A DNA stretch of 64,000 nt from Pseudonocardia sp. DSM 110487 (GTDB lineage: Bacteria > Actinomycetota > Actinomycetes > Mycobacteriales > Pseudonocardiaceae). Where the stretch lies: positions 4,402,001 through 4,466,000 of the forward strand of contig NZ_CP080521.1 in assembly GCF_019468565.1 (NCBI RefSeq), read 5' to 3'. Shown in pieces: positions 1 to 8,782 of this stretch. The position numbers and the translations under genes are program-made. Position 1 is the first letter of the stretch; every line of letters starts with the position of its first letter. The notes below the pieces were generated by a model. It was given only the letters and a program-made list of their open reading frames with translations. It was not told the origin of the DNA and ran no database searches.

Positions 1-327
1 GCGAACTGGGCGATCCCCGGCAAGCCGGTGCTCGGCGTCGGCGGCGCGATGGACCTGCTCGTCGGCGCCCGCACCGTCGTGGTGGCCACCACGCACACCG
101 CGAAGGACGGCTCGCCCAAGATCGTGCCGGAGTGCACGTTCCCGCTGACCGCCCAGCGCCCGGTGGACGTCGTCGTCACCGAGGCGGCGACGTTCCGCAC
201 CGATCCGGCCGGTCTGGTGCTGGTCGAACTGGCGGCCGGGACCACCGTCGACTGGGTTCGCGACCACACCGCAGCACCGTTCCTGGTCGAGCTGACGGAC
301 ATCCCGCTGCCGCAGGCAGGCGCCTAA
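1..327 (+). CDS. 3-oxoacid/3-oxoadipate CoA-transferase subunit B, C-terminal part (cut by window start)
   Basis: The open frame enters from the left edge and ends at TAA 327, giving about 108 residues. The stretch GGAMDLLVGA followed by T-K-D-G-S-P-K-I-V is typical of the beta subunit of class I CoA-transferases (ScoB/PcaJ/CatJ), which move CoA from succinyl-CoA or an acyl-CoA to a 3-oxo acid. The family's C-terminal half is recognisable, while the catalytic-Glu region lies outside the window. Substrate (acetoacetate or 3-oxoadipate) cannot be decided from this part. The A subunit gene is expected just upstream. Confidence 0.85.
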   Translation, partial: ANWAIPGKPVLGVGGAMDLLVGARTVVVATTHTAKDGSPKIVPECTFPLTAQRPVDVVVTEAATFRTDPAGLVLVELAAGTTVDWVRDHTAAPFLVELTDIPLPQAGA

Positions 328-389
328 CTCGGTCGCATTTCGTCATCGGCTTCGCCAACATGAAACCCCTCGGGTGAGGGGGAAATCGA

Positions 390-2195
390 ATGGCTGCGCC
401 GCGGCGCAAAACGGCGGTGCTGCTTGCGCTGCGCTACTACGGGCGGGAGCTCGCCCGGAACCGCCTGATCACTGTTCCCGCGCTGCTGCTGCCGGCGTTG
501 GGAAACACCTGCCAGGCCTACGTCGGCCCGCTGATCATCGCGGCGCTCGCCGGCCGCATCGCAGGGGGAGAGGAAGTCGGCCCGGGTACCGTCCTGCTCT
601 ACGTGCTCGGGTTCGCCGCCGTGCTGCTGCTGGCCGAGGCGCTGTGGCGCGTCGGCGTGCACTGCCTGAACCGGACCGACGGCCACGGGATCGAGAACCT
701 GTACGTGATCGGCATGAACGAGCTGCTCGCGAAGGACGCTGCGTTCTTCCACGACAACTTCGCCGGGTCGTTGACGAAACGGGTGCTCAGCTTCGCCGCG
801 CGGTTCGAGGAGTTCGTCGACACACTCGCCTTTTCCGTCATCGCCAACTTCGTGCCGCTGGTGTTCGCGTCGGTGGTCCTCTGGCAGTACGACCCGATGC
901 TGGTCGTCGTCCTGGTGAGCCTCATCGTGGTGACCGGGCTGGCCATCGCCCCGCTCGTGCGGCGTCGCCAGGCGCTCGTCGACCAGCGGGAGGCCGCCAT
1001 CGCTCGGGTGTCCGGCCACGTCGCCGACAGCTTGATGAACATGGAGACGGTGCGTGCCTTCGCCGCCGAGGAGCGCGAGGCCGCCGAGCACAAGACGCGC
1101 GTCGCCGAGCAGCGCAGGCTTTCCATCCGGTCGTGGGACTACGCCAACCTCCGCATCGACACGGTCGTCGCGCCGATGTACGTGCTCACCAACGCGCTCG
1201 GTCTGTTCGTCGCCGTCGGCCTCGGCGGCGGGCAACTGGGCGTGGAGGCCATCGTCGTGACGTTCACCTACTACTGGAGCGCCACCCGGGTGATGTTCGA
1301 GTTCAACCAGATCTACCGGCGGCTGGAGAGCTCGATGACCGAGGCCGCCCAGTTCACCGAGCTGCTGCTCACCCCGCCGACGGTGCGTGACCCGGTCTCG
1401 CCGGAACCGCTGCGCGCCGCCGGTGCGGACGTGCGGTTCGAGCACGTGACGTTCGCCCACGACGGCGCGCCGCCGCTCTTCACCGGCCTCGACCTGACCG
1501 TCGGGAACGGGGAGAAGATCGGGCTGGTCGGGCGTTCGGGCGGCGGGAAGAGCACCCTCACCAAGCTGCTGCTGCGGCTGATGGACGTCCACGACGGTCG
1601 GATCCTGATCGGCGGCCAGGACATCTCCCGGATCAGCCAGGCCGACCTGCGAAGCCTGATCGCCTACGTGCCGCAGGATCCGGCAATGTTCCACCGGACC
1701 CTGCGCGACAACATCGCGTTCGGCCGGCCCGGCGCGACCGATGCGGAGATCCGTCGCGCTTCCGACGCCGCGCACGTCACCGAGTTCGTCGACGCCCTGC
1801 CGGCGGGGTTCGACACGATCGTCGGGGAGCGTGGGATCAAGCTGTCGGGCGGCCAGCGTCAGCGGGTCGCCCTCGCCCGCGCCATCCTGCGGGACGCGCC
1901 GATCCTGCTGCTCGACGAGGCCACCAGCGCTCTCGACTCGGAGAGCGAGATCCTCGTCCAGCACGCACTGTGGCAGCTCATGGAGGGCCGCACCGCGCTC
2001 GTCGTGGCCCACCGGCTGAGCACCGTTGCCCGGATGGACCGGCTCGTGGTGCTCGACGGCGGCCGGATCGTCGAGCAGGGCAGCCACGCGGAGCTGCTCG
2101 TGTCACAGGGCACCTACGCGGCATTGTGGGAGCACCAGTCCGGCGGCTTCCTCGACGACGTCGACGACCTCGACGCGGTCGGGGCCGACCAGTGA
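390..2195 (+). CDS. ABC exporter, fused permease and ATPase (half-transporter)
   Basis: A 601-residue half-transporter. Residues about 1-320 form the six-helix membrane domain and the rest is the ATPase, with Walker A GRSGGGKST near residue 386, signature LSGGQRQR near 485 and Walker B ILLLDEATSALD near 507, then an intact H-loop (VAHRLST). Such proteins homodimerise and export lipids, peptides or drugs; the substrate is unknown. ATG 390 follows a G-rich Shine-Dalgarno stretch. It begins 62 bp after the CoA-transferase gene and 42 bp before the M20 peptidase gene on the same strand, so co-transcription is possible but no functional link is obvious. The acidic C-terminal tail is unremarkable. 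Confidence 0.9.
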   Translation: MAAPRRKTAVLLALRYYGRELARNRLITVPALLLPALGNTCQAYVGPLIIAALAGRIAGGEEVGPGTVLLYVLGFAAVLLLAEALWRVGVHCLNRTDGHGIENLYVIGMNELLAKDAAFFHDNFAGSLTKRVLSFAARFEEFVDTLAFSVIANFVPLVFASVVLWQYDPMLVVVLVSLIVVTGLAIAPLVRRRQALVDQREAAIARVSGHVADSLMNMETVRAFAAEEREAAEHKTRVAEQRRLSIRSWDYANLRIDTVVAPMYVLTNALGLFVAVGLGGGQLGVEAIVVTFTYYWSATRVMFEFNQIYRRLESSMTEAAQFTELLLTPPTVRDPVSPEPLRAAGADVRFEHVTFAHDGAPPLFTGLDLTVGNGEKIGLVGRSGGGKSTLTKLLLRLMDVHDGRILIGGQDISRISQADLRSLIAYVPQDPAMFHRTLRDNIAFGRPGATDAEIRRASDAAHVTEFVDALPAGFDTIVGERGIKLSGGQRQRVALARAILRDAPILLLDEATSALDSESEILVQHALWQLMEGRTALVVAHRLSTVARMDRLVVLDGGRIVEQGSHAELLVSQGTYAALWEHQSGGFLDDVDDLDAVGADQ

Positions 2196-2237
2196 ACGGC
2201 ATCGCAGCGATGCGCCCGGGCCGTCAGGAGGCCGACC

Positions 2238-3584
2238 ATGCCGATCGACCACGCCGTCCTCGAGGAGGAGACGATCGAGCTGGTGCGGGATCTGATCCGC
2301 ATCGAGAGCGTCAACACCGGCGACCCCGCCACGATCGGCGACGGCGAGGCCATAGCCGCGCGCTACGTCGCCGAGCGGCTTGCCGAGGCCGGGATCGAGA
2401 GCGAGTACGTGGAGCCGGCGCCGGGCCGCGGCAACCTCGTCGCCCGGATCGCCGGCAGTGACGCGTCGGCCGGTGCGCTGGTCGTGCACGCGCACCTGGA
2501 CGTGGTGCCGGTGGACGCCGCCGACTGGTCCGTTCCACCGTTCGCCGCCGAGGTCCTCGACGACGGCCGGCACGGCGAGGTCCTGTACGGCCGCGGCGCC
2601 GTCGACATGAAGGGGTTCGCCGGCACCGTCGTCGCGGTGGCGCGGGCACTGCGCCGCGCTCGGGTGGTGCCGCGCCGCGACCTGATCCTCGCGTTCTTCG
2701 CCGACGAGGAGGCGGGCGGCGCGTGGGGCGCGGACTGGCTGGTGGAGAACCGGCCGGACCTGTTCGAGGGCGCGACGGAGGCGATCGGCGAGGTCGGCGG
2801 CTTCTCGGTCCCGGTACCCCGCACCACAGGACCGCGGCGCGCTTACCTGCTCGCCACCGCCGAGAAGGGTGTCGGCTGGGGCATCCTGCGGGCGCGCGGT
2901 TCGGCCGGGCACGCCTCCCGCCCGACGCGCGACAACGCGGTGGCGCGGATCGCGCGGGCGGTCGCGGCGTTGCACGATCACGAGTTCCCGGTGGTTCGCA
3001 CCGATGCCTCGGCCGGGTTCCTCGCCGCGTTCGGCGACCTGACCGGGCGCGACCTCACCGGTGACGGCGCCGACCTGGAGCACGAGCTCGACCGGCTCGG
3101 GTTCGTCGGCGACATCGTCAGGGCCGGCTTGCGGGACAGTGCCACACCGACGATTCTCTCGGCCGGTTACAAGGTCAACGTGATCCCCGGCGAGGCCGTC
3201 GCCGAGATCGACACGCGGATCCTGCCCGGCCGCGAGGGCGCCCTCGAACGCGAGGTGGAGCGGCTCGTCGGGGACGGCGTCTCGGTCGAGTGGCGGTCGA
3301 TGCCGCCCACCGCGGCGCCCGTCGATGCGCCGCTGGTCGATGTCCTGCGCGCCGCGGTGGCCGCCGAGGACCCCGACGGGGTCGTGGTGCCCTACCTGCT
3401 GCCCGCGTCCACCGACCACAAGAACCTGTCGCGGCTCGGTATCGCCGGGTACGGCTTCGCGCCGCTGCGTGTGCCCGACGACTTCGACGTCTTCGGCCTG
3501 TTCCACGCGGTCGACGAGCGGGTGCCGCTGTCGGCGCTGCGGTTCGGCGCCCGCGTGACCGCGCGGATCGTGAGGTCGGCATGA
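2238..3584 (+). CDS. M20-family zinc metallopeptidase / acetylornithine deacetylase-like
   Basis: A 448-residue M20 amidohydrolase. Metal-binding elements are present: H86-x-D88 (in HAHLDVV), D123 in GAVDMKG, the D-E-E catalytic cluster near 156-158, and a late STDHKN motif carrying a C-terminal metal ligand. The family removes acyl or amino-acyl groups from N-acylated amino acids, dipeptides or succinyl intermediates in the cytoplasm. AGGAGG lies 7 nt before ATG 2238, which fixes the start. The neighbours do not identify the substrate, so ArgE/DapE-like names would be over-specific. Confidence 0.88.
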   Translation: MPIDHAVLEEETIELVRDLIRIESVNTGDPATIGDGEAIAARYVAERLAEAGIESEYVEPAPGRGNLVARIAGSDASAGALVVHAHLDVVPVDAADWSVPPFAAEVLDDGRHGEVLYGRGAVDMKGFAGTVVAVARALRRARVVPRRDLILAFFADEEAGGAWGADWLVENRPDLFEGATEAIGEVGGFSVPVPRTTGPRRAYLLATAEKGVGWGILRARGSAGHASRPTRDNAVARIARAVAALHDHEFPVVRTDASAGFLAAFGDLTGRDLTGDGADLEHELDRLGFVGDIVRAGLRDSATPTILSAGYKVNVIPGEAVAEIDTRILPGREGALEREVERLVGDGVSVEWRSMPPTAAPVDAPLVDVLRAAVAAEDPDGVVVPYLLPASTDHKNLSRLGIAGYGFAPLRVPDDFDVFGLFHAVDERVPLSALRFGARVTARIVRSA

Positions 3585-3642
3585 TCCAGCACCGCAAGAA
3601 CGGACCTCCCCGCCGGCCCAGGCGCCGGTAGCGTGCGGGGAC

Positions 3643-4455
3643 ATGGCGAGTCCCAGGATCTGGCTGATCACCGGTGCCTCTTCCGGCTTCGGGCACGCGT
3701 TGGCCACGGCCGCAGTCGAGGCCGGCGACACCGTGGTCGGTGCCGCTCGGCGGACGAGCGGGCTCCCGGACGGCGTCGAGGCGGTCGAGCTCGAGGTCAC
3801 GGACACGAGCGCCGGTGAGGCGGTCGTCGAGGGTGTGATCGATCGGCATGGTCGGCTCGACGTGCTGGTCAACGCCGCGGGCCGGGCCCTGATCGGCGCC
3901 GCGGAGGAGACGACGGAAGCCGAGCTGCGCGACCTCATGGACCTGCACTTCTTCGGGCCCGTCGCGCTCACCCGCGCCGCGCTGCCGCACCTGCGGGCCC
4001 AGGGCAGCGGCGCGATCGTGCAGTTCAGCAGCCTCGGCGGGCGCCTGTCGTTCCCCGGCGTCGGCGGCTACAGCGCCACGAAGTTCGCCCTGGAAGGATG
4101 GTCGGAGGGGCTCGCGACCGAGGTCGGCCCGCTCGGCATCCGGGTGCTGATCGTCGAGCCGGGGGCGTTCCGCACCGGGCTGCACGGCGGCGGCATGCGC
4201 ATGTCCGAGCCGATCCCCGCCTACGAGGACATCGTGGGCCCGGTGCGGAAGATGCAGCGGGACTTCGACGGCACGCAGCCCGGTGACCCCGCCAAGGCCG
4301 CCGCCGCGATCCTCGACGCGCTCGCCGCCGAGGAGCCCCCGCAGCGCCTCGTGCTCGGCAACGACGCCGCCGACGCGATCGCGGCCTCGATGGAGAAGAA
4401 CGCCGCCGAGCTCCGTGCCTGGGAGCACGTCACCCGGGGCATGGATCTCACGTGA
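3643..4455 (+). CDS. Short-chain dehydrogenase/reductase
   Basis: A 270-residue classical SDR. The cofactor motif TGASSGFG is at residues 10-17, NAAG at 77-80, and the catalytic Ser130, Tyr143 and Lys147 are all present. Asp/Arg context after the second strand (AARRTSG) suggests NADP(H), though weakly. A TAGCGT box at 3629-3634 ends 8 nt before the ATG and there is no good Shine-Dalgarno site, so the transcript is probably leaderless. It ends 3 bp from the stop of the convergent metI gene. Substrate unknown. Confidence 0.88.
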   Translation: MASPRIWLITGASSGFGHALATAAVEAGDTVVGAARRTSGLPDGVEAVELEVTDTSAGEAVVEGVIDRHGRLDVLVNAAGRALIGAAEETTEAELRDLMDLHFFGPVALTRAALPHLRAQGSGAIVQFSSLGGRLSFPGVGGYSATKFALEGWSEGLATEVGPLGIRVLIVEPGAFRTGLHGGGMRMSEPIPAYEDIVGPVRKMQRDFDGTQPGDPAKAAAAILDALAAEEPPQRLVLGNDAADAIAASMEKNAAELRAWEHVTRGMDLT

Positions 4456-4458
4456 CGA

Positions 4459-5118
4459 TCATCGGCGAAGGGCCTTGCGCGCCAGCCAGTTCCCGACGAA
4501 CTGGGCCAGCTGCACGATCAGCACGATGATGACGACGGTGACCAGCGTGACCGTCCAGTTGAACTGCTGGTAGCCGTAGCTGATGGCGAAGTCGCCGAGC
4601 CCGCCGCCGCCGACGTAGCCGGCCATCGCCGACATGTCCACCACACCGATGAAGATGAACGTGTAGCCCAGTACCAGCGGCCCGAGCGCCTCGGGGATGA
4701 GCACGCTCCAGATGATGCGGAAGCGGCTCGCGCCCATCGCGCGGGCGGCCTCGATCACGCCAGGGTCCACGGACACGAGGTTCTGCTCGACGATCCGGCC
4801 GATCACGAACGTCGCCATCGCCGACATCGGGAACAGCACCGACTGCGTGCCGATGGTCGTGCCCATCACGAGCAGTGTGAGCGGCCCGATCGCGGTGATG
4901 AAGATGATGAACGGGATCGGGCGCACGATGTTCACCAGCACGTTGAGCAGGCCGAAGAGCGGGCCGTTCTGCAGCAGGCCGCCGCGCCGTGTCGCGTACA
5001 GCGCCACGCCGAGCACCAGGCCGAGCGCTCCGGCGATGAGCATCGTCCAGAAGACCATGTAGACGGTCTGCTGGAACGACAGCCACAGCACGGGGGAGAG
5101 CGTCGTCCAGTCGGTCAT
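4459..5118 (-). CDS. metI: Methionine ABC transporter permease MetI
   Basis: A 219-residue membrane protein with five predicted helices and the EAARAMGAS loop that docks onto the ATPase in MetI-type permeases. It is the last gene of a complete importer: its ATG overlaps the end of metN (TCATGA), which indicates translational coupling. The family imports D/L-methionine and its derivatives with MetN and MetQ. Normal family length, nothing odd. Confidence 0.93.
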   Translation of the reverse strand: MTDWTTLSPVLWLSFQQTVYMVFWTMLIAGALGLVLGVALYATRRGGLLQNGPLFGLLNVLVNIVRPIPFIIFITAIGPLTLLVMGTTIGTQSVLFPMSAMATFVIGRIVEQNLVSVDPGVIEAARAMGASRFRIIWSVLIPEALGPLVLGYTFIFIGVVDMSAMAGYVGGGGLGDFAISYGYQQFNWTVTLVTVVIIVLIVQLAQFVGNWLARKALRR

Positions 5119-6155
5119 GAGCGCACCTCCTGCGTGAGCTCCTCGACGTGGGTGTGCGCGCGCAGTTCGCTGATCAGCGCGTCGATCGCGGGGTCGTCGC
5201 CCGCGAGCTCGAGGGTGATGCTGCCGAACGGCTTCTCGGCGAGCTCCCGGATGCCGCCGTAGATGATCGTGCTGCGGACGTCGTGGCTCGCGATCACCTC
5301 GGACACGGCGGTCCGGACGGCCGGGTCGTCCCGGACCGAGACGGTGACGATCCGGCCGGGGAAGTGCTCGCGCAGCCGGGCGAGCGTCTCCTCGGACGGC
5401 CGGTCGTGCAGCACGCTGTGCACGAAGCGGCGGGTCGCGGGCTCGCGCGGGTCGCTGAACACGTCGTAGACCGGGCCGCGCTCGATCACCCTGCCCTGCT
5501 CCATCACCGCGACCGTGTCGCAGATCGAGCTCACGACGTCCATCTCGTGCGTGATGACGACGATCGTGGTGTCCAGCTCGCGGTTGATCCGCTTGAGCAG
5601 GGCGAGGACGTCCTTGGTCGTCTCCGGGTCGAGAGCGCTGGTGGCTTCGTCGGCGAGCAGGATCCGGGGCGAGGTGGCCAGCGCGCGGGCGATGCCCACG
5701 CGCTGCTTCTGGCCACCGGAGAGCTGGTTCGGGAACTGGCGCGCCTTCTCGGCGATCCCGACGAACTCCAGCAGCTCGGCCACCCGCTCCCGGCGCCGCT
5801 CGCGCGGCCAGCCCGCGATCCGCAGCGGGTAGCCGACGTTGCCCGCAACGGTGCGCGAGGAGAACAGGTTGAACTGCTGGAAGATCATCCCGACCTCCCC
5901 GCGCAGCTCGCGCAGCCCGCGCTCGCCGAGCTCGCCGGTCGCCCGGCTGCCGACGGTCACCGTGCCCTCCGTCGGCAGCTCGAGCGCGTTGATCATGCGG
6001 ACGAGGGTGCTCTTCCCGGCCCCGGAGTGACCGATGACGCCGGTGATCTCCCCGTCCTCGACGTCGAGGTCGACGCCGTCGACGGCCCGCACGTCATCGC
6101 CGCGCCCGGAGGGGAAGACCTTGCTCACGCGGGAGAAGGAGATCAGCGGTGCCAC
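5115..6155 (-). CDS. metN: Methionine ABC transporter ATP-binding protein MetN
   Basis: A 346-residue ATPase with Walker A GHSGAGKST, signature LSGGQKQRVGIARAL and Walker B ILLADEATSALDP. Residues about 260-346 form the C-terminal NIL regulatory domain that senses methionine in E. coli MetN. This full-length form contrasts with the second MetN-like protein at 17931, which has no NIL domain. It sits between metQ (gap 3 bp) and metI (overlap 4 bp). Confidence 0.94.
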   Translation of the reverse strand: MAPLISFSRVSKVFPSGRGDDVRAVDGVDLDVEDGEITGVIGHSGAGKSTLVRMINALELPTEGTVTVGSRATGELGERGLRELRGEVGMIFQQFNLFSSRTVAGNVGYPLRIAGWPRERRRERVAELLEFVGIAEKARQFPNQLSGGQKQRVGIARALATSPRILLADEATSALDPETTKDVLALLKRINRELDTTIVVITHEMDVVSSICDTVAVMEQGRVIERGPVYDVFSDPREPATRRFVHSVLHDRPSEETLARLREHFPGRIVTVSVRDDPAVRTAVSEVIASHDVRSTIIYGGIRELAEKPFGSITLELAGDDPAIDALISELRAHTHVEELTQEVRS

Positions 6156-6158
6156 GGC

Positions 6159-7055
6159 TCAGGAACCCGCCGCGCGGATGTTGTTCTCGATCTCGGCGGT
6201 CGTGGCCTGCAGGTCGGCGATGTCGTTCGTCTTGAAGACGCCGGTGTCACCGAGGTCGCGGCGGATGGCCGCTTCCACGTCCGGGTCGTGGTACAGCGCC
6301 GCCAGCCGCAGGTAGACCGGGTTGTCCTGGTCGGCGGCGCGGGCGACGAATCCGTTGATGTACGGCTTCGACGAGTCGCTGTTCGGGTCGTCGGCGAAGA
6401 TCCGCTGCTGCGCCGTCAGGTTCGCGGCCGTGGCGTAGTTGTTGTTGACGATCGCGGCCTCGACGCTGGGCAGGTTCGCCGCCGTCTGGGCGGCGTCGAC
6501 GGGCACGACGGTCACCCTCCCCGACTCGATCTCGCTCGGCGTCGACAGCGAGTTGCCGCCGCCCCGGAGCGTGATCAGCCCCGCGGCCTGCAGGACCAGC
6601 AGGGCGCGCGCCTGGTTCGTCGGGTCGTTCGGGATGACGATCTGGCCGCCCTGGGGGATCTGGTCGACCGATGTGTGCTTCGTCGAGTACAGCGGCAGCG
6701 GGTACACCGCCGTCGCGCCGATCGGGACGAGGTTGTCGTTGTTCTTGACGTTGTAGTTGGCCAGGTACTGCAGGTGCTGGAACTGGTTGAGCTGCAGCTG
6801 GCCCTGCGAGAGTGCCGGGTTGGGCTGGTTGTAGTCGGTGAAGTTGACGAGGTTGACCGTGATGCCCTCGGCGGCGGCCTTCTCCTTGTAGACGTTCCAG
6901 TAGCCCTCGCTGGCGTCGGTCACGCCGATGGAGACGACCTGGCCGCCGGAGTCACCGCTCGACGGGGCGGAGCCCGGTGCCGCGCAGGAGGCCGCGAGCA
7001 CGGCGAGCGGAAGCGCCAGCAGGACGGCGCGGGTCAGGCGCGAGAAGCGCGACAT
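6159..7055 (-). CDS. metQ: Methionine-binding lipoprotein MetQ (NlpA family)
   Basis: A 298-residue lipoprotein: positively charged start, hydrophobic core LPLAVLAASC with a lipobox cysteine, then an NlpA/MetQ fold (QVVSIGVTDASEGYW, NPALSQGQLQLNQFQHL, PNDPTNQARALLVL). It is anchored outside the membrane and delivers methionine to MetNI. First gene of metQNI. A GAAAGGA site 10-16 nt upstream serves as Shine-Dalgarno sequence. The 284-bp leader was searched by eye for a SAM riboswitch core and none was convincing. Confidence 0.93.
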   Translation of the reverse strand: MSRFSRLTRAVLLALPLAVLAASCAAPGSAPSSGDSGGQVVSIGVTDASEGYWNVYKEKAAAEGITVNLVNFTDYNQPNPALSQGQLQLNQFQHLQYLANYNVKNNDNLVPIGATAVYPLPLYSTKHTSVDQIPQGGQIVIPNDPTNQARALLVLQAAGLITLRGGGNSLSTPSEIESGRVTVVPVDAAQTAANLPSVEAAIVNNNYATAANLTAQQRIFADDPNSDSSKPYINGFVARAADQDNPVYLRLAALYHDPDVEAAIRRDLGDTGVFKTNDIADLQATTAEIENNIRAAGS

Positions 7056-7148
7056 GGGGTGGTGGTCCTTTCGGGGGCACGTTCATCGGCGCTGGGGTCG
7101 TGGGCGGGCTCACGCCCCGAGGCCGGCGTCGTGATCAGGCGCGCAGGC

Positions 7149-7265
7149 TCAGCGGAGGCGAAAGCCCCATATACAGCACGGACGACAGCAGCCATCGACG
7201 GGCGGGCGGGGCAGGCCACCAGGACACCTGATCGGGTACGGGGAACGGGGGAAACCGGATCCCAC
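7149..7265 (-). other. Possible Cys-rich upstream ORF in the metQNI leader
   Basis: A 38-codon frame (GTG 7265 to TGA 7149) lies in the leader of metQNI and would encode a peptide with the cluster CCRPCC near its end plus one further cysteine. Cys-rich upstream ORFs are known attenuators of sulfur genes in actinobacteria. Here there is no clear Shine-Dalgarno site and no homology evidence, so it may be chance. A small GC hairpin lies between its stop and the metQ ribosome site. Confidence 0.2.
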
Positions 7266-7274
7266 TCCGTTCCC

Positions 7275-7308
7275 GACGGGCGGGGCCGTCGGACCGCCCT
7301 TGCCCGTC
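7275..7308 (-). terminator. Possible terminator after the MFS gene
   Basis: GACGGGC at 7275-7281 pairs with GCCCGTC at 7302-7308; a competing stem GGGCGG/CCGCCC is nested inside. It lies 32 bp past the MFS stop and before metQNI on the same strand. No U-tract. Confidence 0.35.
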
Positions 7309-7339
7309 ACGATCAGCCACGATACACCACCCGTTCGGG

Positions 7340-8734
7340 CTAGCCGTCCCTCCGGGCGGGGAGGAACGCGGCGATCGCGAGGGCGAGCAGCGCCGCGCCG
7401 GCGCCGATGGCGAGGACCACGCGGAACCCGCCGGGCAATGGGAGCTGCGCCAGTAGGACACCCGCAACCGCGCTGGAGACCGAGGTGCCGATGGCCCGCA
7501 TGAGGGTGTTGAGGCTGTTGGCGGCCGCGGTCTCGGAGACCGGCACCGCGGCCATGACGAGGGCGGGCATGGCGCCGTACGCGAGCCCGATCCCGGCCCC
7601 GACGATGCAGGACACCAGCACGAGCTGCCAGATGGCGGACAGCATCAGGGTGGACAGGGCGTAGCCCGCCGCGACGACGAGTGCGCCGAGCATCAGAGTC
7701 GTCTTCGGGCCCCGCGCCGCCGAGATGCGGGCCGACAGCGGGGACACCGCCATCATCACGAGGCCCTGGGGCGCCATGACCAGGCCGACGACGAGCAGTG
7801 ATTGGCCGAGGCCGTGGCCGGTGGACGTCGGCAGCTGCAGCAGCTGAGGCAGCACCAGCGACATCCCGAACATCGCGAACCCGAACATGATGGACGCGAG
7901 GTTGGTGGTGAGCACCTGCCGGCGCGCGGAGGTGCGCAGGTCGACGAGCGGTTGCCGGGAGCGCAGCTCCCACCAACCCCACACCAGCAGCACGGCGACC
8001 GCGGTGCCGAGCAGGGCGAGGGTGAGCCCGCTGCCCCAGCCCCATTCGGCGCCCTTGGAGATCGCCAGCAGCAGGCACACGAGCGCGACCGACAGCCCCG
8101 CCGCGCCCACCATGTCGAACCGGCCACCGGTGCGCACCGGTGACTCGGGGACGAGGACCAGCACCAGCCCGGCCACGACCGCACCCAGTACCGCGGAGAT
8201 CCAGAAGAGCAGGTGCCAGCCGGCGTGGTCGGCGATGAGCGCCGCGGTCGGGAGCCCGAGCGCACCGCCGACGCCGAGTGAGGAGCTCATGGTCGCGGTG
8301 GCCGCGCCGAGCCGCTCCGCCGGGAGCGCGTCGCGCATGATGCTGATGCCCAGCGGGATCACGCCGCCCGCCAGGCCCTGCAGTACCCGGCCCACGACGA
8401 ACGGCGCCAGTGCGCTGGACAGCGCCGCGACGACCGAGCCGGTGACCATCAGGGCGAGGCTGACCAGCAGGAGACGGCGCTTGCCGTACATGTCGCCGAG
8501 CCTGCCCATCACCGGTGTGGCCACGGCGGCGGCGAGCAGGGTGGCCGTGACGGCCCACGTGGTGTCCGCCGCGGACGCGTTCAGCAGCGTGGGGAGCCGG
8601 GGGACCAGCGGGATCACCGTGGTCTGCATCAGCGAGACGACGATGCCGGAGAAGGCCAGCACCACGACGAGGCCGCTCGAGCGGGTCGTCGCGGTGGCCT
8701 GGAGGTCGGCGCGGCCGGCGAGGGTGGAGGGCAC
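7340..8734 (-). CDS. MFS drug-type efflux transporter (DHA2-like)
   Basis: A 464-residue transporter with about 14 hydrophobic segments. The loop GRLGDMYGKRR is motif A of the major facilitator superfamily, and GVGGALGLPTAAL resembles motif C of drug:H+ antiporters. It starts at GTG 8734. An AT-rich sequence at 8741-8767, just before the start, closely matches one in front of another MFS gene at 31513 and is a candidate operator. Substrate unknown; a drug or small-molecule exporter is likely from the family. Confidence 0.88.
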   Translation of the reverse strand: MPSTLAGRADLQATATTRSSGLVVVLAFSGIVVSLMQTTVIPLVPRLPTLLNASAADTTWAVTATLLAAAVATPVMGRLGDMYGKRRLLLVSLALMVTGSVVAALSSALAPFVVGRVLQGLAGGVIPLGISIMRDALPAERLGAATATMSSSLGVGGALGLPTAALIADHAGWHLLFWISAVLGAVVAGLVLVLVPESPVRTGGRFDMVGAAGLSVALVCLLLAISKGAEWGWGSGLTLALLGTAVAVLLVWGWWELRSRQPLVDLRTSARRQVLTTNLASIMFGFAMFGMSLVLPQLLQLPTSTGHGLGQSLLVVGLVMAPQGLVMMAVSPLSARISAARGPKTTLMLGALVVAAGYALSTLMLSAIWQLVLVSCIVGAGIGLAYGAMPALVMAAVPVSETAAANSLNTLMRAIGTSVSSAVAGVLLAQLPLPGGFRVVLAIGAGAALLALAIAAFLPARRDG

Positions 8735-8740
8735 GCGCCA

Positions 8741-8767
8741 AATTAAATCACTCGCTTGACTTACGAG
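8741..8767 (-). promoter_or_regulatory. AT-rich candidate operator before the MFS gene
   Basis: This 27-bp stretch matches 31539-31565 at 21 of 27 positions, sharing TTAAA and GCTTGACTTA in the same orientation to a downstream MFS gene. Low-GC islands of this type usually hold TetR/MarR operators or promoters in GC-rich actinomycetes. Read on the minus strand, TAAGTCAAG and its partner form an imperfect dyad. Confidence 0.45.
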
Positions 8768-8782
8768 TCGACGCGATGGTCG

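Noticed and set aside
324..2087. 587-codon open frame antisense to the ABC exporter
   Set aside because: Low-complexity His/Glu/Arg/Gly-rich translation, the usual shadow of a GC-rich gene; the sense strand has full ABC motifs.
7056..7340. SAM riboswitch upstream of metQNI
   Set aside because: Read on the minus strand, the leader lacks the conserved core helices and kink-turn of SAM-I/IV classes.
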